DNA of 64,000 bases from Tigriopus japonicus (Eukaryota; Arthropoda; Copepoda; Harpacticoida; Harpacticidae): contig CM021319.1 of the NCBI GenBank assembly GCA_010645155.1, positions 1,140,939 through 1,204,938 of the forward strand. The letters run 5' to 3'. The position numbers and the translations under genes are program-made. The notes beneath the pieces are model-generated. The model had not been told where the DNA came from, did no database searches, and was given only the letters and a program-made list of their open reading frames with translations. Below, one piece after another: positions 1 to 11,200 of this stretch; position 1 is the stretch's first letter, and every line of letters starts with the position of its first letter.

Positions 1-113
1 ATGTTAGTTGGACATATACTCCAAAAATACTCTTAAAAGAATAACTTTTTGGTCAAAAGAACATGACTAGACCATTTTGATGCGAATTTGACATGCATTT
101 ATTTTTGCACCTA

Positions 114-499
114 CAGGGTCGGCGGTCTAAGTGTAGATTTTGGGATTTTTAGTACATAACCCGTGCCCGCTTTAGGTCTGATTGAGGCTCATGGACTTCC
201 TTTTTTGCCCATCCTTAAAAGTGAGACATGTTGGGATACCAAAGAGTCTATTCCAACCCAAAATTCTGCCCTCCTCCCCTTGAGATACAAATGTAAGGCA
301 CTGTGCCAACTGTTTCAATTATTTCATCATTGTCATGATCTCGTATATGCCCAAGGGTTTCAACAAGGATATGCTTAAAATAATTTCTCTTCATTCCTTA
401 ATAGTTCGGGATTGTTAAACTGCAAATTTGAAAAACACTATCAAAAACCACAATGCTTATGACGTTATTAAGGGGTCTACACTTGGGCCGCCGACCCTG
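114..499. mobile_element. TA-flanked MITE
   Basis: A 386-bp element with 24-bp terminal inverted repeats (22/24 identical) beginning CAGGGTCGGCGG at 114-137 and 476-499. It is flanked by TA at 112-113 and 500-501. There is no coding capacity. The TA duplication suggests Tc1/mariner-type mobilisation. Confidence 0.8.
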
Positions 500-1915
500 T
501 ATATAAGCGTGTTCTTAAGTATCCAATCCTTTTTAGTTGGTTCCAGTTCATCAGGGATCTGCAACCATTGGGGCTGCCCCGACAGGTGTTTGTTTCGGCC
601 CAGAACCTTTTAAAAATAATAAATGATGGGCTTCAAACTACCCACAGTTTCTAATTGTGAAACCTTCATGATTAAAGAGGACAAAAACACTGAAATATTT
701 TACGAAATCGAAGCTTTTATCGCCTGCAATTTGCCAAACTAGACATTTTTTGGCAAAAATTTCATATTTCTAGCCAAAATTGATTTAGTAATTTGACAAA
801 ACGTGACAATTTTTGTCCAAAAATTTTCAACAACTTTCTTCAAAAAATATTACAACTTTCTGGGAAAAAATCTGCCACTTTTCGGTGAAAATAGCAACTT
901 TGAATGAGCTCAACATAAAATTTTCTTAATAGGGAATCAAAGCACTTTCTTACCATCATGTGTTTATCTCTGAAATAACTTTCAATTTTTGTTTGTTCCA
1001 ATCTTTGTTATCATATTTGCTCGAGCAACTTTTTGAATGTTTTCAAATCCAAAATGATTTGACATCTTCAAAGTTTTGACTTTTTTCCTGGTGTTCTAGT
1101 CCAATTTGCCACAAAAACCAGAGTCTGTCCTCCATGCTAATTACTTGGAGTCAAGAAAGAGAGCCAGAAAAACCATATGCCAAATATTTTCCGGATGCAA
1201 GGTTATTGACAGGTTTGTGGTCTCAACATCCAGATGAACAAAAAGATTAGGGCACTTTTCTGCTTGTGACTACCGGCTTGTACCTATTTTCTAATAAATA
1301 CCCAGATCTTCCTGCTAATTATGCGTGGATAGAGACATGTCATTTAAGACAATTACCTTTGAAAATAGACCCTTTGCGATGAACTAATGATCTTGTAGTG
1401 TAAATACTTGGAACGTATTAACTCACGAGTGTATGAAAAGAGCATATGAAGAGTGGAACTTTGGAATAACTGAAAAAGACGATTAACGATTGTGTGAACT
1501 CTGCTGAAGGATTACTTATCGACACGTCTCCTATCAATGGCATCTAGAGGGCGCTCAGTCATTAAGCTGGAGTCGCGAAGTCGGCCAAAAGCGATTCTCC
1601 CGTCCTCTATGGTCGAAAATCTGATACTGGCTTTCATCACAAGAGTTGCCTTTGGATGGCTGACAAGTGAATACATACAAGGTGCTCGTGATACCTGAAA
1701 CAACGGAAATTCTGCGCTTATAACATACGGTTTGACAATCGGTAAGTGCCTTTTTGGCGTGCATTAGTACGCCTGACAATCCTTTCCCGATTATTTATTG
1801 ACCTCTCAGGGCTTGTTATAAGCTTCTCCCTTGATAGTAGCCGTACAGTTGCCCTGTTTATCTTTGTTTACATGACAAAATACATGTTGCGCCCTCATAT
1901 GATTCTTAAGTCTTA
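500..1915. other. Non-coding sequence upstream of ETHE1
   Basis: AT-rich sequence with no supportable ORF or repeat. It must contain the ETHE1 promoter and 5' UTR, but no convincing TATA or initiator can be chosen by eye. Confidence 0.5.
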
Positions 1916-2200
1916 ATGCCTTCATGCAAGCAATGGAGTTTGACGACTCGCTTCACACAGCATGTCAAGTTTCAAACCTGCTTTTTAGCTGATATGCGCA
2001 ACCTTCCTGTGGCTCTTACTGTGTTCTCTCGAGGCCTGTTGGCAAGACCTCCGCCAAGTCGACTTTTGAAACTACCTGCCAGTCAACGAAATAAAAAGCT
2101 CATTTCCCTACCGACCTTCAAACTCGATCGAGCCATGTCCACCGCTGCTTTTGGAACCATGAACCAACCCCAATTGTCTGAGACGTTCCTCTTCCGACAA
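1916..2200 (+). CDS. ETHE1: ETHE1 exon 1 (presequence)
   Basis: Ends at CAA followed by donor gtgag, phase 0. It encodes an Arg/Ser/Leu-rich leader and then the start of the conserved core (ETFLFRQ). The ATG at 1916 is the first in frame; the ATG at 1994 starts a better mitochondrial presequence. The 5' UTR and promoter were not resolved. Confidence 0.85.
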
Positions 2201-5200
2201 GTGAGATGCTATGATCCAATGACCTGTTGTTGTTGTTGTTAAAACTTACGGATCCCTGAACACCGGTATGAACTCATCGTGTGTGCTCTATTGTTCCAGT
2301 TCTTTGATCGCACCTCTTGCACCTACACCTACCTTTTGGCTGATACCCAAACCAAGGAAGCAGTGCTCATTGATCCGGTCATTGAATTGGCCGAGCGTGA
2401 CCAAAAAGCTGTGCAAGAGTTGGGCCTCAATCTAAAATATGCCCGTGAGTCACTCTACCACCCGTTTTCAGTCTCCATTTTCACACGATTCGACTAAAAA
2501 GAAGTTCCAAATAGATTGAATCCATGTTACTAGTCCATAGGCTGATAACTAGAGAATGTCCAAAAGAGTATTGGCTTAACCACACACTGGAATCTTGTTT
2601 GTCCCACCTCCGGGATCGTCAAATACCCGCCGAGTTCAAGTGACGTACATTGTACACCAGGGTGTTTAGGTTTCGTGAGTCGATAGTACGTTGTGTTTGC
2701 CGCTAAGAAACCCTGGAAGGAAAACTTCAGAAATGATAGTTGACTGATTGAAAACAAGAATTTGAAGTAGTGTCACGACTGCCCAACTATTTGATCAGTA
2801 AATTAAACCACTACTAGGTAGTGGGTTTGCGAACAAAATGGAACTATAATTACCTATATTTGCTGGAAAGCTCCAACTTTCATCTAATCAAATGAAGACA
2901 TATCGATAAAAGCGGGATAAATTAGATTTTAAAAAGATGCGTTTAGTTGATGGTGCGATGGAACCATCGTTTTTTAGTGGTTGACACCGGTTCAATTCTA
3001 GAGTTCAAGCACACAAATTCTAAATTGTTCGCAATACTATTTCACGTTTGTGTGCGGGTAGGCACTTGTTGATTACGACACAAAGGTTTTATTACTATAT
3101 TACTCTACAAAGGGAGTAAATACAACAGAGCAAACGTAAAAGCCAATGATATGAACATAATACTTCAAAATATTAAGTCCCTGTTACACTGGGCACCAAT
3201 CGGAAAATACAAGTGAAGAAAGATAGACAAGAATCCAACAATGTTCAAAAATATTAGTTGGTAAAATCCTTGGTGGTGCCTTCCATCAACATTTCAAGTC
3301 AAATAATATTTTTTTGCAGTTTTTGAAGAAGTCACTCACGATTGAAGTATACATAAAAACTATAAGTTTGACTCAATATATCAGTCTGTTGGAACCAGTT
3401 ATTGTAGGACAAATGGTTTATGTGCAAGACTAGCTTAGTTCAAGTAAATTTGTCTCCTTTCAGAAACACTTTGGGATTAAGTTCATTGTGAATAGAAATA
3501 TTGAGTAGATACCTTGTTATTGACCTCAGGGCCCCCAATTTTCAATCTTCAAACCACTGGGGGGGGTTAAAAACAGTTCCTTTTTTCACCCCAAAATAGA
3601 GTACAACATTGTTAAATTCTTGGTCAGAAATCGTCGCCTGTCGATTTTTGGCTTTTGAATCTGAACGGAGTCAACGTTAGTACTGTGCCAGGAATCCCTG
3701 ACTGTGCCTACTATCTGTCCATAAACTTGTCAACATCATTTGGAAAATCAAGAACTAATTTTTTGTAGTGAACACGCACATGCATGCGGACCATATCACG
3801 GGCACTGGATTGCTGAAAAAACTGATTCCAACGTGCAAATCAGTGATTGCCGAGTCCAGCGGAGCGATGGGCGATATCTTGTTAAAGGATAAAGACACGG
3901 TGAAATTTGGAAATTTTGAATTGGAGGTTCGATCCACCCCAGGACATACAGAAGGTAAGTTTGCCATTCCTTTTTGGTTTTGCTTTACATTCAGGGTGAA
4001 ACCATTTACCTGATTTCAGTCCTGAAGTACTTGTCTTCATTTGAAAAACAAGGGGCACTTGAACTTCGCAGATAATTCCGAATTCCAAAAATATGTGTAG
4101 CGATTACCCTATGCCTAAATACTAATGGAAATATTCTAAGTTAGGAAATAAGACACTTACACGTTGTTTCGTGGTTGGCGTTCTCTAACCGACTTGCTGC
4201 CGGAAGACAAAGTTTATTTCTTTGAGGTTTTGTGATTATACGGATTATACTTACTGCTTTGCTGCCCGGGCGGGGATGGTGGCGGGCAGACAAACCGCAC
4301 GTTCCGCTAAACACTCCACGCTATTAGGGTTACGACAATATGGATTAAGGATTGATCTGATTTAGAAACACTGATGTGTTTTGAGTTGAATTTTTGGCAG
4401 AGTTTTGCCATTTTGGGTTTTAAGGTCAAAAATCTGACCACAACTAAACTTTTCAACTGGCAATACACCTTATCTGGCATAAAATATGGCAACACTGCCA
4501 ACTCGAAATCCATTTTTGTAACTATCGATGAAACTCGAAATCGAACTAGTTGGAGTGTTGGCAAATTGGTCCCTGTTTAGTACTGATGGGAAACAAACAA
4601 AGATAACAAATAACAAACAAAGACAAACAAACGAGAACATACCAAACAAATAAAAATTACAAGTAAAAAACAAACAAATCGGAAAGAGAATTCAACAGTT
4701 GTAGAATGTTTTGGTTTTCCAACAAATCAGGGCTGCCAAAAGTGTCACCCCTTAGGTGAGAAAAAAGGTTTAAAGTAACTTAAAAGTTTTGAAAACCTTC
4801 TATAGTCAAAACCAAGAGCTCCAGTTATATGTACTATCTCTTTTGAACCAATCAATTTTTTCACAAGCACGAATAATTGTGGCGAAAATGATCCATAGAT
4901 ACTTGCGTTTACAAATCACCTTAAATCATGACGGCAACACTGTTTTTATTTGGGAATGGTACAAATTTACCCCAAACAAACAAAGATTCTGAAAACCCAA
5001 ACAATTTTACAAACAAACAAAGAAATGGCCAATTTGTTCGCATCAGTACTGTTTAGGTCTTTTCAAAAAGTTCAATACCACCTGCCCTTTTTAAAAGCGA
5101 TAAACTTCCGAGTCAAAACTGGCAGCACTCCTGGTTCGATACACATCACTAGAATCAACCCGTTTGAATCAATACGAATTGTAGGATTAAAGTGTATTAC

Positions 5201-8200
5201 TAATTTTGAAATCAGTGGCGCTCAAGATGAACCAGAAAAACCGAAGTCTGTGTCTAAAGGTTCGTCGTCAGTGCTTAAAGATAGACCTCTCAAGTTGAAG
5301 GATATTAAAGAATACTTGTGAATGCAAGCAGTCGTAGCGTAGCGGTTAAGCATTCGCCAACTTTCCGCAACATCCCTGGTTCCAATCCCGGGCTTTACAT
5401 GCAGTTACATGCAGTAGTCACGGCCCTTGACAGCTTAAATGGGCGAACCTGGGGTCACCCCCGAGGGTGAGGTAAAAGTTAGCTTGAAAAAAAGTTAGTT
5501 AATGCTTGTTAAGTGGAGCGGCATTATCCCCACAATGCGGACAGCCTTTATCAGATCGCAGCTGCAAAGGTGTGTTCTGACTCCAGAAAAAAAAAAAAAA
5601 ACTTGTGTTTTTGTCATTAAAATCGAACTGGCTGTGCTTAACTTGTAGTGCTTGGAGTGCCATCTCTTGCGCTCAAAATGATTGAGCGATCTTTATGCCC
5701 AAGAAAAGACGTTCCGGAAAAAATACGGTTTTCGCGTTTCTAGACCATAGAATCCCAAAACACTTTTCCCTTACGGAAAGTAAAACTCCCTGGTTTAATA
5801 AGTTCTTTCTTGCGGTCTTAACACCTACTCTCCCCTGGGTGAATGTAGTTTTTTTCTACCGGGACAATTTTAGTGACAACAAGCTTTATGGGGTCCGTGT
5901 GGGGGAAACAGGGGTTTTTAGGTGGGGAGAAGTAAGTGGAAGAAGCAAGTGGGAGAAGTGAGCGGGAGAAGTAAGTGGGCACGGTGTTTTTTTGAGCGCG
6001 AGAAGTCATTTTCAAATTCCAGATACTTTTGAGACCACTTTTGAGATGTGAACGCGATGCAGAACATTTTTTTGGATTCGGTTAAATAGATCACGCTCAA
6101 AAACTCTATTGTGTTACTTAAACATACTTAAAAACAAATATTTGAAAATTTACTTTGACTTTAGTCTTAGATGTACTAAGAGCATTGTTACTCTAAAATA
6201 TTTCGGAAATCTATTTCGCGGATCTTTTTTCAACGGCTTTTTCATTTAGCATTCTCGAAGGACTCAACAGGAGGGTTGTTACATCAATTTAGACAAACGG
6301 CCTAGTAGAATTTGACAATATTTTAGGTAAACCCACCCATAAGGCTACTTGAGAATTGAGTGAAAGAAAATGTTCAAAAACATGTTTTTAAGCATGTTTT
6401 AAGTGACCTTACATCGTGTTTTTGCCCGTGACCTAGTTAACAGAATTTAGATACAGATGCGGCATTGTATTCACATCTCAAAACTGGTCTCTAAAGTTTT
6501 TGGAATTGGAAAATGACCTCTCACGCTCAAAAATACACCGTGTCCAAATACTTTAAGAATCAGGACCAACAATGTTTTTGTCAGCTGATATTTTTACATG
6601 TAAGTGTAAGCCAGAGTTGGGTCAATTACTTGAAAAATGTAATTAATTACAATTACAATTACTTCATCAAAAAAATTAATTAAATTACAATTACATTATC
6701 TGAAAATGTAATTGACTTTAATTACAATCACATGACAATTACATGTCGATTACAATTTTGGTAATCTCTTTCACCGTTTTGCCTTTTCAAAACAATGAAA
6801 AATTAACAGATCTGCCATTTTTACGTAGCAATGCACCAACTGGCAACTTATAATTCTTGAAAGGTTAATATGAAAGAGTGATTCACAAAAACCTAAAGCT
6901 TATGAACGGGCTTAAATATCAAAAATATTTTAGCATCAATCACGAGGCATATTTTTCTTTTTCAGAAATATCAAGTGTAACGATGTTTTAAAACTTTATT
7001 TTTGCACCTCATTTGTCTGCGCTTGGTTGTGAAAAGCCTTAAATCCTGGCACAAAAATTACAGTCAAAAGCTCTTGTAGTTTTAAAGTATTTAAACATCA
7101 AAGCTTGGGTGTGTATTGTAACAAAAGCTACCTGTTTGTGGCATCACATTGACCGCAAATTGATGACAAAATCATTCTTTTGATAGTGAAAGCTCAAAGT
7201 ATCAATTGATATTATGGTTAATTTGAAGAACTAAGAGTTTGAAAAGAAACAATGTATTGTTCCGAATAAAGACTCCTGAAGCTTTGCATCTTTGAAAAGA
7301 ATAGAGCGTAGAAGATACTAGACATTTTTTAACGANNNNNNNNNNNNNNNNNNNNNNNNNNNNNNNNNNNNNNNNNNNNNNNNNNNNNNNNNNNNNNNNN
7401 NNNNNNNNNNNNNNNNNNNNNNNNNNNNNNNNNNNNNNNNNNNNNNNNNNNNNNNNNNNNNNNNNNNNNNNNNNNNNNNNNNNNNNNNNNNNNNNNNNNN
7501 NNNNNNNNNNNNNNNNNNNNNNNNNNNNNNNNNNNNNNNNNNNNNNNNNNNNNNNNNNNNNNNNNNNNNNNNNNNNNNNNNNNNNNNNNNNNNNNNNNNN
7601 NNNNNNNNNNNNNNNNNNNTATAAAAGAAACAGCCATTGAAAATGGATTTAAAAAATGAAATTTGACAAAATTTTAAAACAATACTTATCCAAGTCTTCC
7701 TGAGAATTAATCCAAGATGTTCAAATATTTGTTTGCAAATGTTTTATAGTTACCAATGAAAATTGATCTTAAAAGGTAAACATTTAGTAATTGTTCGAAC
7801 TAGCCTCGATTCCCTTGGATTTGGAGGTGCTCTCAGAGCCCATGAATGCTCTTAAAGACATACAGTATCAGATACCTTTCATACCTTCTCTGAGTACTGT
7901 AGAGCCCTATCTTCTGGAGCTTTTCCCAATACGAGAGCTCTCTCATTCCTGTGATGTTCCTAGTGAAACTTCTTTGAACCTGCTCGACCTTTTGCAAACA
8001 TGCCAAACTTATTGGAGCCCAAATGGGTGAGGGATATTCGAAATTAATGGTATTCCACCGAGGCCGACTTCCGAAGGGCTCACTGAAGTACGGCGGAAGG
8101 GAATTGGAAAGAGTCAACGAGTTCACATACCTTGGGCTGAAGTTTACAAGTCAACTCTCGTTCTCAGCGCACACAAAAATGGTAGTGACAAAAGCGCGGG

Positions 8201-11200
8201 CAAGGATTGGCTACCTCTTTCCTAGGCTGGAATTACAACGAATGCCATTGTGGATGGTCCTTCGGGTATTCCAATGTTTTATTCTACCAAAATTTGAATA
8301 TGGGTTGCCAATCTGGGCAAGTGGGTCCGTCTCAGCGTCGGCTTGGGCCGCGATAAACGCTACCCTAACAAAATACTTGAAACGGTACATGGGCGTACCT
8401 TACGGTAGTAACAACGCGATTACCCATTTTTTAACAACAACTTGGCCTTTGGAAACGTGGCTGAAGGCCATTATACCAAACAGGATGGGAACACTGGGGG
8501 AATTTGGAGATTTGAAAGGGGTTCAATTCAAAATGTTCAACCAAATCCCTGCTCCTCAAGACGTCAATGTAGTCCAAGATGTACCATCTTGGTTTTGGCG
8601 AAGCCAAACAATTTTACAATTGCTGTCCAACCCCAAATACCGAGGAGAAGTGTGTCGTACCATCTTTGATTCAAATCACTACATAATGTGTGAAAATCAG
8701 GAATATCACCTAAACGCACTAAACTCCTGCCTTTGCCAATTGTGCAAAAAGCATTTGCACCCTTACCACCTTCACCTTAATTTTTGTGACGAATCTGATG
8801 CTAAAGCATTGCAATAAACTAATAATAATAATATTCAAGATGAGGCTGAACAATCGACTTTTGTACTGAGTCACCATCGTAATACTATCTCTGGACTTGA
8901 AAGTGCGATAATAGATCAAACTAAACGTTTGAAATGCCTTTCCCACTTTCAACTGGATATGCTCATCTAACTTTCCATCATTAACAGGATAAACGGTGGA
9001 AATGGGGGAGGAGTGGAAAAAGGCAATTTTGACGTGTTTTAATAACACGTCAATAACACATATCTAAAAAATAGCTCATCAAACCTAGTACCTTTATTAA
9101 ACTTTGTGGCTAAATTAGTCCATGAATCTCCCGCGGTTCTTGAGAACTGACAACTTTAAGGGGTTATGCAGTCCAAAGCAAGGAAGAAACTTTACAGCAG
9201 GTTGCAACCGGTATTCAATTCCCAATCCCAATTAAGTATCGAAAACAGAGACAGAGATAAGATTTTAACCGTTCTTCGAAATAAAGAATGCCCTTGAAAA
9301 ATTCCATCGATAAAATCATGTCGCCTTCAACAAAAGATGGACAGTAAATATCACAAAGCAAGTCGGTAGATCAGGGTTTGAGTACATTTGACTTAACACA
9401 AGCAAACAACACAATTTCAATTCTTTGAGAGACAACAATTAAGCATCAACTGGTTGGTTATTGAAGCCTTGTGCATTTTTGTTTTGCAAGGTATTTAGAT
9501 AAAACGACATTAATCCCAATTATATTGCATTTCTTCGTTACCTCCAGGCTATCACCCAAGAGAATTAACACGGACGAGGTAACGGGCCCTCGCTCGGTCC
9601 CAGTCCTCCTTGTCCTTAGTATAAGCAATGATAAATATGCCTGGCACCAATTTAGCCACAAAATATTGAAAAGTATGTTCTAAATATTTTCTATCCAAAA
9701 CTTTTCATTGAGCATTGAAAATTTGAAAGTTTGTACTTTCGCATTCAAATTTGGCTTTGATATTGCAAGGCCTGAAAATTCGAGTCAAAAACTCAATTTT
9801 TAACTCCTAGCTTTATCTGTAGCACTTCCCTCAAACTCAAATGAAACCCTCCAACGCTTGTGCCAATAGAGTTTCTCAATAAAGCAAAAGAGCAAAAAAA
9901 ATATTTACCTAAAAAAAGTACCCATCCATTTGCACTCACATATTCAGTTTTCCAGAAATGCATGTTCCATGTATTAGAATATGGTAGTTTCAACAAATTC
10001 AACAGGAATTTGCAAATGAAAATTTAGTCACCAAAGGAAAGGCAGTCGCACTTAATGATGACAACAACATCATCACATTAGGTAAACAAGGGTTCCAAGA
10101 CAACTCAGTACATGGAATAACTCAACACGGGAAAACTGGGTACAACGGAAAAATCGGTCCAGCGGAAAACTGGGTGCATCGGGAAACTTGGTACTGGAAG
10201 ATTCAGTACAGGAAAACTGGGTACAGAGGAAAAATGGACACAGCGGAAAACTGGGTACAGTGGAAAACAGAGTATAGTGGAAAACTTGATACAGTGGAAA
10301 ATTGTGTAGAGCAAAAAACTCTGTACTGGATAATTCAGTAAAAGAAAACTGGGTACAGCGGAAAACTGTATAGGCATTAGCCATACACCGTTTGGACGGT
10401 GTCTCCTAACTAGTACAAATAATTTCCTTTCCCCTTTGTTCACAATTCTCTCTCATCTGCAATGTTTTGCTTTAGTATAGTGGTAGTAGGCTCGCCTTCT
10501 GATTGTTAGGTCGTGAGTTCGTTCCTCCCTAGGGGACAGGATTTTTTTCAACACATTCTTCTACAAAAGCAAATTAAAGGATTTTGTTAAATAACTTTTC
10601 ATAATTAGGTTAGGTAACGGAAAACTGGGTGCAGGGGAAAGCTGAGTACATCGGAAAACTGGGTACATCGAAAAACTAGGTACATCGGAAAACAGGGTAC
10701 ATCGGAAAACAGGATACATCGGAAAACAGGGTACATCGGAAAACAGGGTACATCGGAAAACTGGGTACAATGGAAAACTGGGTACAACAGACAACTGAAT
10801 ACATCTTAAAGCCAGATGAACATACTTAATCTGCCAATTTAGCTTTCAATGTAGGTGTAGTGGAACTTTTATTAACTATATCAAAACATTTTGGAAGCAC
10901 TGGAAAAAATAGCATTTTTTCTAAACCTGATTTATTGGTCAAGTGGTTTCGTTCATTTTAAAGCTCGAGGAACTTAAGCTCTGACACTGCACTTACTTAT
11001 TCGAAATACCGTAGTTTCATTGCTTATATTTGTACCAAATATACTACCATAACAAGTTCAAATAAGGGTCAGACGGGCTAAACCTTGATAAAATTAGTTG
11101 CATGGCCTATTTTGCTTGTTGTAAAAACATGGCAAGCTTTCCAGGCAGATAAAGTGTGTTTCATATTGCGTTTTTACATTTATTCAGTTTTCTGCTGTTC

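Noticed and set aside
7329..7637. 102-codon ORF across the first gap
   Set aside because: It consists almost entirely of N.
10073..10794. Cys/Phe/Pro-rich repeat ORFs on the minus strand
   Set aside because: They are translations of the 17-bp satellite (51-bp frame period), not genes.
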